Source: Hahnella aquatica (GTDB lineage Bacteria > Pseudomonadota > Gammaproteobacteria > Burkholderiales > Burkholderiaceae_A). From it: a stretch of DNA of 64,000 nt. The position numbers and the translations under genes are program-made. The notes under the pieces are model-generated. The model made no database searches, had not been told where the DNA came from, and worked only from the letters and a program-made list of their open reading frames with translations. Location: positions 496,001 through 560,000 of the forward strand of contig OZ239144.1 in the NCBI GenBank assembly GCA_965194505.1, in the 5' to 3' direction. Shown here piece by piece: positions 23,878 through 35,500 of this stretch (positions within the stretch are counted from its first letter, which is position 1; every line of letters starts with the position of its first letter).

Positions 23878-23908
23878 CTCGTCCTGTGAGTCGGCCAGTG
23901 AGTCGGCC

Positions 23909-26437
23909 ATGAGGCCGTCGGCCCCGCTCTTTGCCTGGATGCTCTGGGGCGCCACGGTTCGGGAGCGTGTGCGCTGGCTGGCCGCCCTCATCATGGTGGG
24001 CATTGGGGTCATGCTCGCCGTGGCGATTCACACCGTGAACCATTCCGCCTTGTCCTCCTTTGGTCGTGCGCTGGATGCAGTCAATGGACAGGCCTCTGCA
24101 CAGTTGGTCTCAAGCCTTGGCGAGTTCGACGAGCGCCGATTGGATGCCCTCGAGCCGGGCCGCCTCGCGATGGGCATCACAGACATGAGTCCTGTCTTGG
24201 CCGTGCGCACCGACCGTGTGCTCGTGCTGGGCATCGATGTCTTTCAGGCTGCACGCGTCACACCTGCATTGCTTCCGGCTGCCGCCGAAGGCGCTGGCGG
24301 CCTGTTTGATGCGCGTTCCATTTTCTTGTCGGCCAGCGCCCAACGGACGCTTCAGGCTCGCGTGGGTGAAGACATTTTGCTTCGGCATGGCCTACAAGAC
24401 GTGCGGCTGCGCGTGGCAGGCGATCTGCCGGGTGTGCCGGGAGAGGCCCTCGCGGTCATGGACATTGGCTCGGCTCAATGGGCCTTTGGTCGGCTGGGTC
24501 TGATCTCTCGCATCGACATCAAGCTTGCAAGTGAACAAACGGTAGAAGGCCTTCGCGACCAGTTGCGCGCTGTGGGTGAGCCGCTTGCGGTGATGGCCAC
24601 CGAGGACCGAGACCGACGCATGTCGAATCTTTCGCGGGCCTACCGAGTGAACCTCACCGTGCTCGCCATGGTGGCCCTGCTCACGGGGGGCTTCTTGGTG
24701 TCCACCGCGGTGAACCTCTCCGTGATCCGGCAGCGGTCTGAGCTGGCCTTGCTCGGTGTGCTGGGTGCACCGGTGGCATGGCTGCGGCGACTGGTCTGGG
24801 TGCAGGGCGGCCTAGTGGGTGCACTCGGTGGCGGGCTTGGTGTGGGTCTGGGCTTGGCCTTGGCCTGGCTGCTCATGCGCCTGTTGGGCGGCGATCTTGG
24901 TGGGGGCTACTTCAGTCAGGCCCATGCGCCACTGGTGTTGGACTGGCCTGCATTGGCCGGTTTCTGGGCGCTCTCCACGTTGGTGGGCTTGCTTGCAGCC
25001 TGGCAGCCCCTGCGTCGCATCGATTGGCGAGCGCCCATGGCCCTGTTGCGGGCGGGGCAGGCAGAGGCCACGGGCTTGCAGCCACCGGGCCTGCGATGGA
25101 GTGGCTTGGGGCTGCTGACTGCGGGGCTGCTCATGCTGGTGCCCCCCGTGGGTGGACTGCCTTGGGCGGCCTATGCCGCCATTGCGGCCATTCTCTTTGC
25201 GGGGCTGGCTGCACTGCCATGGCTGCTGGCCCAGACCTGGGGTGGTCTGTCGCGGCGGTTGATGTCTCGAAAGACCAGCGATGCTGTGATGCTGATGGCC
25301 AGTTGGCGTCTGGCGCAGGCACCTGGCGTGGCCACGCCAGTGGTCACGGGCACCGTGGCAGCCTTCTCGCTGACCGTGGCCATGATGATCATGGTGGGAA
25401 GTTTTCGAGACTCTGTTTCAGACTGGCTCCAGCAGGTGTTGCCAGCCGATCTCTACAGCAGCGGTCAGTCGTTGGTGGATGCCCCCGGCTTTGACCCCTC
25501 GGTGGGCCCCGTCATCGCGGGCCTAGAGGGCGTGCGTCGCGTCGAGATGATTCGGCATCGAAGCCTTCGACTCGACACCGATCGGCCAGAGGTCATGCTC
25601 ATGGCCAGGAATTTGAGGCTTGAAGACCCCATGCAGGCGCTACCGCTGGTGGGTGAGGCCATACTGCCGCCTGCCGGTGGTGATGCCGTCGTGGTGTTCG
25701 GCTCCGAGGCGATGGCGGGCCTCTATGGCTGGCGTGTGGGTACCACGGCCGTGCTGCCGCTTGGGCCCAGCGGACAGCAGTCGGTCTGGGTGGCGGGCCT
25801 GTATCGGGACTACGGGCGGCAGCATGGCTCGGTGGTGCTCCGAGAGGTGGACTACGAGCGCCTCACTGGAGATCGGTCGCGGTCGGGTCTGTCCATCTGG
25901 CTGCAGCCGGGCGCAGACCCAGCGGCCATCACACAGGCCGTGTCCGCTGCCCTGCCCGAGTTGGGCGTGCTGAAGTGGATCACGGCCACTGACGTCAGGG
26001 CCCTGTCCTTGCGCATCTTCGACCGCAGCTTTGCCATGACCTATGTGTTGGAGGCGGCTGCGCTCTGTGTGGCGCTCTTGTCGGTGGCGGCTGGCCTGGC
26101 GGGCCAGTTGCTGTTGCGCAGGCGCGAGTTCGCCTTGCTGGCACAACTGGGTCTGTCTCGAGGCGATCGGCTTCGTCTGGTGTCTTGGGAGGCGGGCCTG
26201 CTGTTGCTTGTGGCCGTGGCCTGGGGCAGTGTGATGGGCTGGCTCATGAGCCAGGTGCTCATACACAAGGTGAATCCGGAGTCGTTTCACTGGACGATGA
26301 CCACCACGGTGGATGTCACGCAGTGGGCCGTGCTCTCGGCCGCACTGCTCCTGCTCGGTTTGGTCACCGCCCGCTGGGCAGCCCGTCAGGGCCTGGTTGA
26401 GAAACACCTCGCTTCAAGCCTTCGGGCAGACTGGTAG
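23909..26437 (+). CDS. FtsX-like ABC transporter permease (double-domain)
   Basis: An 842-residue permease with two FtsX domains in one chain: membrane segments near 17-40, 280-400, about 430-500 and 740-840, with two large periplasmic regions between them. RQRSELALLGVLGAPVAWLR in the first half and RREFALLAQLGLSRGDRLRL in the second are the paired FtsX loop motifs that contact the ATPase. ATG 23909 was chosen; the frame is open to 23819 but overlaps the ATPase gene. A 12-base direct repeat precedes the start. The next gene begins 14 bases after the stop. Confidence 0.88.
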   Translation: MRPSAPLFAWMLWGATVRERVRWLAALIMVGIGVMLAVAIHTVNHSALSSFGRALDAVNGQASAQLVSSLGEFDERRLDALEPGRLAMGITDMSPVLAVRTDRVLVLGIDVFQAARVTPALLPAAAEGAGGLFDARSIFLSASAQRTLQARVGEDILLRHGLQDVRLRVAGDLPGVPGEALAVMDIGSAQWAFGRLGLISRIDIKLASEQTVEGLRDQLRAVGEPLAVMATEDRDRRMSNLSRAYRVNLTVLAMVALLTGGFLVSTAVNLSVIRQRSELALLGVLGAPVAWLRRLVWVQGGLVGALGGGLGVGLGLALAWLLMRLLGGDLGGGYFSQAHAPLVLDWPALAGFWALSTLVGLLAAWQPLRRIDWRAPMALLRAGQAEATGLQPPGLRWSGLGLLTAGLLMLVPPVGGLPWAAYAAIAAILFAGLAALPWLLAQTWGGLSRRLMSRKTSDAVMLMASWRLAQAPGVATPVVTGTVAAFSLTVAMMIMVGSFRDSVSDWLQQVLPADLYSSGQSLVDAPGFDPSVGPVIAGLEGVRRVEMIRHRSLRLDTDRPEVMLMARNLRLEDPMQALPLVGEAILPPAGGDAVVVFGSEAMAGLYGWRVGTTAVLPLGPSGQQSVWVAGLYRDYGRQHGSVVLREVDYERLTGDRSRSGLSIWLQPGADPAAITQAVSAALPELGVLKWITATDVRALSLRIFDRSFAMTYVLEAAALCVALLSVAAGLAGQLLLRRREFALLAQLGLSRGDRLRLVSWEAGLLLLVAVAWGSVMGWLMSQVLIHKVNPESFHWTMTTTVDVTQWAVLSAALLLLGLVTARWAARQGLVEKHLASSLRADW

Positions 26438-26451
26438 AGGCCAGCAGACAC

Positions 26452-27552
26452 ATGCATCGACGAGAACTGCTCAAGGCGCCCGTGCTTCTCTCTGCTGCGG
26501 GCTTGGCTTGGCATGGGCCGGGGATGTCTGCCGCGCAGGCGTCGTCGTTCTATCCGTCGGTGGTGCCCCGACCACTGGTGTTCCCGAGGGACTTCGGGGC
26601 CCACCCGAACCATCGAACCGAGTGGTGGTACCTCACGGGATGGCTGGGGGAGGGTTCTGGCGCCATGGGTTTTCAGCTCACATTCTTTCGCAGCCGCACC
26701 CAGCACGCACCCGAGAATCCGAGCCGGTTCGCGCCCAGGCAGCTGCTCTTTGCCCACGCGGCGCTGGCCATGCCTCACCTGCCCAGCCTGCGCCATGCAG
26801 AGCGTGCGGGTCGGCTGGGGCGTGCATCACTGCGGGCCTCTGAGCAAGACACCGACTTGAAGTTTGAGGATTGGTACCTGCGTCGGGTGGGTGCGTCGGG
26901 TTCCGAGCGCTACCTTGGCTACTTCGCAGGAGATGGCTTTTCTCTAGAGTTGGAGGCACAGGCCTCACAACCTCCTGTGCTTCGCGGTGAGCAGGGCTAC
27001 TCCAGGAAGGGGCCGCGTCCCGAGCAGGCAAGCCACTATTACAGCCGTGCGCCCCTGTCGGTGAAGGCCCGTGTGCGGGATGGTCAGGCCTTGCAGCTGC
27101 GCGAGGGCCAGGCCTGGCTTGACCACGAGTGGTCCAGCCAATTGCTCATGCCTGGCGCAGTGGGCTGGGATTGGATCGGCATCAATTTGCTCGATGGCGG
27201 CACCCTCATGGCCTTTCGCATTCGAGATGACAAGGGCCAGACCCTCTACGACCACGTGGATGCCCGCAGCCCAAGTGGTGCGCCTGAGCTCGGCTGGAAG
27301 GGCCTGCGGTGGGAGCCCGCTGGCCGTTGGCGGTCCTCGCGCTCCCTGATCGAGTACCCGGTGCCCATGGCCCTGACGGTGGGGTCGCGTCGCCTCGAGC
27401 TCGCCCCCTTGATGTTGGCCCAGGAGGTCGACGCACGGGCGAGCACCGGCGGCTTTTATTGGGAGGGGGCGGTGGAACTGCGTGAGCGGGGGCAGTTGCT
27501 CGGCCGCGGCTACCTTGAGCTCACCGGCTATGGCGGGGCGCTGCGGCTCTAA
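26452..27552 (+). CDS. Secreted AttH/CrtC-like lipocalin protein
   Basis: A 366-residue protein with a lipocalin-like double barrel of the AttH or hydroxyneurosporene synthase family. The N-terminus MHRRELLKAP followed by a hydrophobic stretch looks like a Tat-type signal. Family markers are HRTEWWYLTGWL, GFQLTFFRSR, LLFAHAALA, DHEWSSQLL and WDWIGINLLDGGTLMAFRIR. Plant and bacterial CrtC hydrates carotenoids, so in a phototroph a carotenoid role is conceivable. The transporter context (ATPase and double permease, 14 bases upstream) argues instead for the AttH-type accessory of a lipid or lipoprotein exporter. Confidence 0.85.
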   Translation: MHRRELLKAPVLLSAAGLAWHGPGMSAAQASSFYPSVVPRPLVFPRDFGAHPNHRTEWWYLTGWLGEGSGAMGFQLTFFRSRTQHAPENPSRFAPRQLLFAHAALAMPHLPSLRHAERAGRLGRASLRASEQDTDLKFEDWYLRRVGASGSERYLGYFAGDGFSLELEAQASQPPVLRGEQGYSRKGPRPEQASHYYSRAPLSVKARVRDGQALQLREGQAWLDHEWSSQLLMPGAVGWDWIGINLLDGGTLMAFRIRDDKGQTLYDHVDARSPSGAPELGWKGLRWEPAGRWRSSRSLIEYPVPMALTVGSRRLELAPLMLAQEVDARASTGGFYWEGAVELRERGQLLGRGYLELTGYGGALRL

Positions 27553-27649
27553 AGCGGCCCTGGTGGGCTCCGAGGGGTTGTGAGGGGTCAAGTTTTCGGC
27601 CCAGCGACCGACCTTTAGATGTTGGTCATAACTTTTTGAGGTGGCAGCA

Positions 27650-29569
27650 ATGGGCTGGCCCATGAGAATGCTTGTGTTGCGGGGGGCTTGGCTGGCAGGG
27701 GCGTGGCTTGCAGCCATGCCAGCCCATGCCCAGAACCCGGCAGGTGTTCTGGGAAGCGTCTGCTCGTCTGGGCCGGCTTCGTTGGAGTTGCTCAAGGCCG
27801 ACCCCTTGCTGTCGGTCTTCTTTGAACAAACCTGCGGAAAGACAGTGGAGCAGGCCCTCGCGCAGCGCCCTGCCGAACCGGTCGTGGAGGCGCCGCCGGT
27901 GCTCCCCACCGACACCAATCAGAGTGCCAGCAAGGCCGTTCTTCGACCGGTTGCACCCGTCACCGTGGATGAGTCGGTGGTGCGCACGCCGGAACCCGCC
28001 CGGGTCGATTCCACCATGGCCAAGGAGATTGAGGGCGCCAAGGGCAGTTCGGTCTTCACAGGCTTTGTGGTCCGGGGGGTGACTGCCCTGCCCGTGGAGG
28101 ACGTTCGCGCAGCCCTGGCCCCATTTGTGGGGGCCAACATGGACCTGCGCAGTCTCGATCGCATCACACAGGTGGTCAACAGCCTGTATCGAGAGCGTGG
28201 CTGGCTGGCCCGCTCAACCCTTCCCCCGCAGGACCTCTCTGAAGGTCGCCTGCTCATTCAGGTGGTGGAGTCAACCTTCAGTGGCGTGCGCATTGAAGAC
28301 CCGCAGGGCTTGCTGCAAAACACCCAGGTTCCCAAGCGTGTCATTGAGACGGCCCAGCCCGTGGGTGAGGCCGTCTCGCTGCCGGCCCTCGAGGAGGCCA
28401 ATGCCAAACTGGCAGACCTGGCCGGTGTCCAGACGCGGCTCAATGTGGTGCCGGGCCAGGAGGAGGGGCAGACCGGGGCGGTTTTGCAAGTGGAGCAGAC
28501 CAAGCCTGTCGAATTGACGGTAGGGGTCGACAACAGCGGCTCCCGCTCCACGGGCCCAGAGCGTGCCCATGTGCGGGCGAGCTTCAACAATCCCACCCAA
28601 CGCGGCGACAGCCTCGTGGCCCAGGGGCTCGTGACCGAGGGCGTTCAGTACGCGCAAGTTCAGTACAGCCTTCCGTTCAATCAGTACGGTTGGCGTGTGG
28701 GAGGCCAATGGTCGGCGATGCAGTACAAGCTGATTTCCTCAGACTTCTCCAGCGCAGACATGCGCGGCCCCACCTCGAACCAGGGGCTCTTTGTGGTCGT
28801 GCCCCTGCAGCGCAGGCCCTCCGGAAACATCAGCTTTCAGATGATGTTTGACAACAATCGTTATCGAAACGAGGCAGCAGGCCAGGTGGTCTCGCGTTAC
28901 CAGAGCCAGTTGTTCTCCATGGGCCTGGAGGGCAACGCGGCAGACGGCTGGATGGGCGGTGGCGAGAACAGTTGGTCTGCCTTCTGGAGTCGCGGGGAGC
29001 TAGACCTCTCCGATTCACCCGAGGCGCATCGCACCTCAGATGCCAGCACCACGCAGACCGCGGGCTACTTCTCGAAGGTGAGGCTCTCGGCCATGCGCCG
29101 ACAGGTCTTGGATCCCTCCAACACACTGGTGGTCATGGCGCAAGGCCAGTGGGCCAACCGTAACTTAGACGGCTCCGAGAAATTCTTCTTGGGGGGTGCG
29201 AGAGGCGTTCGGGCTTACCCGACCAATGAGGCAGGTGGGGCCCTGGGTGGGTTTGCGAGCCTGGAGTGGCAGCATCGTTGGAATTCGGAGTTCCAGCGAT
29301 GGACCGTGTCTGGCTTTTACGACCATGGCCGCGTTCGGGTGAACAAGGAGAACGACTTCGCCGGTGCCGCCTCGCCCAACGACTACAGCCTGCGTGGCTA
29401 TGGCCTCTGGCTCGGCGCCCAGACCGACTTCGGCTTTGCTGAATCGTCCGTGAGGCTCACCTGGGCCCGTCGGCTCGGCGAGAACCCTGGCCGCAGTACC
29501 TTGGGCCTGGACCAGGACGGCACGCGAACCTTGAACCGTTTCCGGTTGGATGCGAACCTTCGGTTCTAG
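27650..29569 (+). CDS. TpsB two-partner secretion transporter (ShlB/FhaC family)
   Basis: Outer-membrane pore that exports the passenger encoded next door. The 639-residue precursor has a signal peptide ending in MPAHA, a proline-rich linker, a POTRA-like domain (about 120-195, with FVVRGVTALPVEDVRAAL), and a C-terminal 16-strand barrel region including FFLGGARGVRAYP, a form of the conserved VRGY motif, and a terminal phenylalanine (LDANLRF). ATG 27650 has GAGG eight bases upstream; a GTG at 27641 is in frame. It ends five bases before the tpsA start, and the two are clearly one secretion unit. Confidence 0.94.
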   Translation: MGWPMRMLVLRGAWLAGAWLAAMPAHAQNPAGVLGSVCSSGPASLELLKADPLLSVFFEQTCGKTVEQALAQRPAEPVVEAPPVLPTDTNQSASKAVLRPVAPVTVDESVVRTPEPARVDSTMAKEIEGAKGSSVFTGFVVRGVTALPVEDVRAALAPFVGANMDLRSLDRITQVVNSLYRERGWLARSTLPPQDLSEGRLLIQVVESTFSGVRIEDPQGLLQNTQVPKRVIETAQPVGEAVSLPALEEANAKLADLAGVQTRLNVVPGQEEGQTGAVLQVEQTKPVELTVGVDNSGSRSTGPERAHVRASFNNPTQRGDSLVAQGLVTEGVQYAQVQYSLPFNQYGWRVGGQWSAMQYKLISSDFSSADMRGPTSNQGLFVVVPLQRRPSGNISFQMMFDNNRYRNEAAGQVVSRYQSQLFSMGLEGNAADGWMGGGENSWSAFWSRGELDLSDSPEAHRTSDASTTQTAGYFSKVRLSAMRRQVLDPSNTLVVMAQGQWANRNLDGSEKFFLGGARGVRAYPTNEAGGALGGFASLEWQHRWNSEFQRWTVSGFYDHGRVRVNKENDFAGAASPNDYSLRGYGLWLGAQTDFGFAESSVRLTWARRLGENPGRSTLGLDQDGTRTLNRFRLDANLRF

Positions 29570-29574
29570 GACCG

Positions 29575-32500
29575 ATGCTGAGATGCGACATGCGCACTGA
29601 CCCATCCACGACCCACACGGCTGCCCGCGCTCTGCGGCAGTTGTTGCTGGGGACGACTGTTTGGATGATGACCACCGCCGCATGTGCGCAGGCTGTCTTG
29701 CCTTCCGGGGGGCAGGTGGTTTCGGGCCAGGCCAGCATTGAGGCCAACAATGGTTCGATGACGGTGCGACAGTCGACCCATCAGGCCATCGTGAACTGGG
29801 ACACCTTCAATGTGGGTCGTGACCAGTCGGTGCAGTTCATCGCCCCAAGTGCCCAGTCGACCACATTCAATCGGATCCTGGATGCCAACCCGAGCCAGAT
29901 CATGGGTCGCATCCAGGCCAACGGCCAGTTGATTTTCAGCAACCCGCAGGGGGTGGTCTTTGGGGCTACGGCCCAGGTCGACGTGGGTGGACTGATCGTG
30001 ACCGTCCACAACCTGAGCAACGAAGACTTTCTCGCCGGCCGCTGGCATTTCACCGGGGGCGCTGCTGGTGCGCGCGTGGAGAATTCGGGCCGGCTGCAGG
30101 CAGAACTTGGTGGGCACATTGCCCTGCTGGCGCCCGAGGTCCGAAATGACGGCGTGGTTTTGGCCCGTGAGGGCACCGTGGCCATGGCCGCAGGCGAGGC
30201 GGTGACCCTGCAGTTTGCCGGCTCACGCCGCCTCTCGGTGGTGGTGGATGCCGCTGTCATGAACGCACTGGTGTCCAACCGTCATGTCATTCGGGCCGAT
30301 GGAGGCGTGGTTGTGCTCTCGGCGCGAAGCGCCAATGCCATTCTCGAGAGTGTCATCCAGCAGTCGGGAGAAGTCACTGCGCAAAGCCTGGTCAACCAAA
30401 ACGGTCGCATTTTCTTGCAGGGCGGTGAGCGTGGCGTGGTGGGCGTGGAAGGTCAACTGAATGCGCGTGGCGCTGAGGCCGGCACCCGCGGTGGTGAGAT
30501 TTTGGTCACCGGTGACAAGGTTTTTGTAGGCGCTGCCGCAGCACTGGAGGCGAGTGGGCCCGCAGGCGGGGGAGAGGTGCTGGTCGGTGGCGGATGGCAA
30601 GGCCAAGACCCCCGCATCAACTCTGCCAATGCGGTGGTGGTGGCCTCGGGGGCTCGGCTGGATGCCTCAGCCAGCGAGCAGGGTGATGGCGGCACCGTGG
30701 TGGTCTGGTCTGACACCGCCAATCCGCAGGGGGTCACGCGGGTGGCCGGAGACCTTCGCGCGCGGGGTGGCCCGCAGGGTGGCGACGGTGGTCGAATTGA
30801 GACCTCTGGTGCGAACTTGGATGTACAGGGTGTCACAGGCGATGCGTCGGCGCCCATGGGTGTGTCCGGCGAGTGGCTGTTTGACCCGTACAACGTGACG
30901 ATCACGTCGGCCACGGCCAATGGCGCAATGACCAGCGATGTGAACAACGGCAGCACCTGGACTCCGTCTGCAGACAACTCCACCATCCTCAACACCACGA
31001 TCAACACCCTTCTTGAGGCTGGAACCGACGTGACCGTCACCACCACGGGTGCGGGCGTTCAGGATGGTGACATCGTGGTGGATGCGGCCATCACCAGAGC
31101 GACCACGACTGGACGGGCCACTCTCAGCCTCACGGCAGACCGAAACATCACCATCAATCAAGCCATCAACATTGCGGGCAGTGGGTCTTTGTTACAACTC
31201 ACAGCGGGCGGTTCGAGTGGCGCGGCCGTGGGGTTCCGGGCACCCGTGACAGTGGACACCCTGGTGGTGAATGCGTCTGGTACTGGCGCGATCAATCAGG
31301 GGGCAACGGCAGGAGCGGCCGCCCTCACGGTCACCAACCTTGGGCTTAATGCCCCCTTGGCGGCGGTGGACCTCAAAACCAATCAGATCGTCTCCGGAAC
31401 CACCATCACCAACAGTCTGGGCACGGTGGCCGGAAATGTTGCAAGCCTAGACCTCTTGGCCGGAACCGGTGTGTCCGTGGCCAATGCCAGTCATGGCACC
31501 GGTGTGTATGTCGGAACCGTCTCGAGCCTCTCGGGCCTCACCACCACCGGTGCACTCAACCTGAGGGTGACGGACACCAATCTCTACGTGAATTCCAACG
31601 TGGTTGCGGGCGGCAACTTGGTGCTGAACGCTGGAAGTGTTTCTGGTAATTCTTTGGCGGCCTCGGCAGCCAACCTCATTGTGTCGGACACCGCAAGCAT
31701 CAGCACCGGTGGGCAGGGTTTGCTATACACAGGAGCTGTGGCCGAGGGAAGTGCAAACCTGCTTCGTCTGGTGCCCGCCGGCTCAGGCCGGTTCCGTTAC
31801 AACAGCAATGAGGGCTCTACCGGCTACAGCGCTGCACTGGAGTCGACGGGCCTTCATGTCATTTATCGAGAGCAGCCAACCCTCACGGCGTCGATTGGCT
31901 CACTCAGCCGCACGTACGGGTCCATCGGATCGCTCACCCCCAGCATTTCCGGATTGCTGAATGGAGATACCCAGGCCCTTGCCTACACCGTCAACCCCTC
32001 TGTGTCTGTTGTCAATAATTTGACCTCCACGTCCGGAAATACACGGGTTGGCACCTACTCTCTGACGGTTAGTACGGGAACGAGTGCACTTGGCTATGCG
32101 GTTTTGGGGGGCAGCGGTTCCCTTGCGGTAACCAAGCGAGCCTTAACCACCTCGGCCATCGGCAATAACCGCGTCTACGATCAGTCCACCACCGCTTCAG
32201 CCGCGCTTTCGAATGACGCCATCGGAACAGACAAGGTTATTTCGAAGGCCGCATCTGCATCGTTCTTAGATAAAAATGTAGCGAACAACAAGACCATCAC
32301 AGTGGTTGGAATCAATATTTCGGGCACTGAAGCCGAGAACGTCGATGCAGGGAACTACGATGTTGCAAACACCACGGCAAGCACGACTGCGGACATCACA
32401 CCATTGGGTATTTCGGCCGTTTATTCCGCCCAAAACAAGGTTTACGACGGTACTGATACTGCTGCGGTCACCGCGAATGTGTCTGCTGAAGTTATCTCGG

Positions 32501-35500
32501 GAGATACGGTTTCAGCAGTGGCTTCGGGAACGTTTGCTGATAAGAATGTGGGTACAGCCAAGGCTGTGAGTGTCACTGCAGGAGCGCTCACTGGAACAGA
32601 CGCTGGAAACTACTCCGTGAGCAATCCCACGGCCACAGTCAATGCAAATATCACGGCCAAGACGGTTGCTTTGTCTGCTGCGAAGGTCTATGACGGTGAT
32701 ACGGCGCTGACGGGGTCGGAGGTGACGATCACCACCGGTGTGGGCAGTGAGACCCTTGGCTTTAGCAGCGCCACGGCAAGTAATGAGAACGTGGCCACGG
32801 CGGGTAAGTTCATCAACGCCATTACCTTGGTGGATGGCACCAATGGGGGCCTGGCCACAAACTATCAACTGCCCACCCTGGATGCCGCCAATGCCCCGGT
32901 GAGCATCACCGCCAAGACCGTCGGTTTGTCTGCTGCGAAGGTCTATGACGGTGATACTACGCTGACGGGGTCGGAGGTGACGATCACCACCGGTGTGGGC
33001 AGTGAGACCCTTGGCTTTAGCAGCGCCACTGCCAGTGATAAGAACGTGGCCACGGCCGGCAAGTTCATCAACGCCATTACCCTGGCGGATGGCACCAACG
33101 GCGGCCTCGTTACAAACTATCAGTTGCCGACCCTCAATACGGCCAATGCACCGTTGAGCATCACCGCCAAGACGGTTGGTCTGTCTGCTGCGAAGGTCTA
33201 TGACGGTGATACGACGTTGACGGGGTCTGAGGTGACGATCGCCACCGGTGTGGGGAGTGAGACCCTTGGGTTTAGCGGTGCCACTGCAAATGACAAGAAC
33301 GTGGCCACGGCCGGCAAGTTCATCAACGCCATTACCCTGGCGGATGGCGCCAACGACGGCCTGGCCACAAACTATCAGTTGCCTACGCTCAACAATACCA
33401 ACGCAGCAGTGAGCATTACGGCCAAGACGGTTGGTTTGTCTGCTGCGAAGGTCTATGACGGTGATACTGCGCTGACGGGGTCGGAGGTGACGATTACCAC
33501 CGGTGTGGGAACCGAGACCCTTGGCTTTAGCAGCGCCACTGCAAATGACAAGAACGTGGCCACAGCCGGTAAGTTCATCAACGCCATTACCCTGGCGGAT
33601 GGCGCCAACGGCGGCCTGGCCACAAACTATCAGTTGCCTACGCTCAACAATGCCAACGCAGCAGTGAGTATCACGGCCAAGCCCATTACGGTTACGGGAA
33701 TCACGGCAAGCGCCAGGGTCTACGACGCCACGCGAACGGCCAACGTGTCGACTGCTGGCGTGGACTGGGATGCAATCGGGCGCGAGACTGGAGATGACCT
33801 TACTTTTGCGTCGGTATCAGGCCTCTACGACAACAAGAATGTGGGGGCCACAAAAACAATCACGCTCACTTCTACTTACTCGGGCACGAGTGCGTCGAAC
33901 TACGCGATTACATCGCAGCCCACCACCACGGCGGGCATCACGGTTCGGAATCTTTCAGTAACAGCCCTGGCAAACAACAAAATTTATGATGCCACCACGG
34001 CGGCAACTTACACGCTGCTCTCGGACATGATCGCAACGGATAGCCTTGTTCTCTCCTCGGCCAGTGGCGTCTTTAATAACAAGCATGTGGGGACAGGCAA
34101 GACGGTCACCGTGGCGGGAATTGCCGTCGCAGGAACGGACGCGGGAAACTACCAGTTGATGAACACTTCGACGCAGACCTTGGCAAATGTTTCTGCTCGG
34201 ACCATACAACTCAATGCCATGACCGCGCAGAGCAAGGTCTACGACGGCAGTACCTCCGGAACCATTACAGGAACATTGTCAGTCACACCATTGCTCAACG
34301 ATGACCTTACGTTGAGTGCGTCTGGTGCCCACACTGTCGCCTTCTCGGACAAGAATGTTGGAGCAGGTAAGACGGTCACAGTGTCCAACCCCGGTGCCCT
34401 TGCTGGCGCAGATGCCGGAAACTACACACTGAATCCCACTGCGACCACCACTGCGAGTATCACGGCGAAATCGTTGACGATCTCCGGAATTACCGCATCG
34501 GACAAGGTTTACGATGGCAATGCGGTGGCACAAGTCGATACCAGTGGAGTCACCGCAGCGGTCCTTCAGCAAGGTGGTTTGGTCGCCAGTGATGCATTCG
34601 CTGTCGCCGCCACTGGCACATTCCGTAATGCCGACAACACAGCTGATGACAAGAATGTTGGTGTTGGAAAAACCGTGGCACTGACCAGCACCTACTCTGG
34701 TGCTGATGTAACCAACTACAACATCACAGGCCAAAATACGACGACCGCAAGCATTACTGCCAAGCCCATCACAATGAGTGGGATCACGGCTTCGGGCAAG
34801 GTCTATGACGGAGGGGTATCGGCCACGGTGAGCACGGCTGCACTGACCCAGTCGTATTTGGAGGGTACGGTGGGTGTGGTCAGCGGCGACAGTCTGACGG
34901 TGACTGCGACAGGCGTGTTTGCGAACAAGAATGCGGCCCCGGGAAAGACGGTGACGCTGACGTCGAGCTATGGTGGTTCGGACGTGGCTAACTACGACAT
35001 TACGGATCAGGCCAGCACGACGGCAGATGTAACACCCAGGGGACTCACCATAGTGGGTATTACCGCACTCGACAAGTTCTATGACGGATCGAATGTGGCC
35101 TTTGCCAACGTTGGGTCCAGCACCCTCTCAGGGCTGGTCGCCGGCGATGATGTGTCGCTTTCGTCATCGGGGGTCTTCTTAGATGCTGCCGTGGGTGGCA
35201 ACAAACCAGTATTGTTGACCAACACGCTTGCTGGAAATGATGTTTCAAATTACTCGGTTACCAATCAAGACACAACCTTGGCGAGTATCTTCGACCGGGT
35301 CACCGTTCCAGTGGTCCCAACCGCCACCCAGACCGTTGTGCAGTTCAGCCCCACCACGGTTCGGTTTGTGCCACAACCGGTTGCAGTGACATCGGCGGCG
35401 CCGGCGGTCTCACTGCCGGTGAGCGCCACCAGTCAGCCTGCAGCGGTGGCGGCCGCCGCAAGCGCTGGGGCAGCCGCCAGCCCGAGTGTTGCGGCCGCTC

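Noticed and set aside
23887..23910. Twelve-base direct repeat before the double permease start
   Set aside because: Short, in a coding overlap region, and explained by repeated codons; no regulatory logic seen.
32656..33675. Regular repeats as a possible CRISPR array
   Set aside because: The units are 255 bases long, in frame, and encode protein repeats; there are no unique spacers of CRISPR length.
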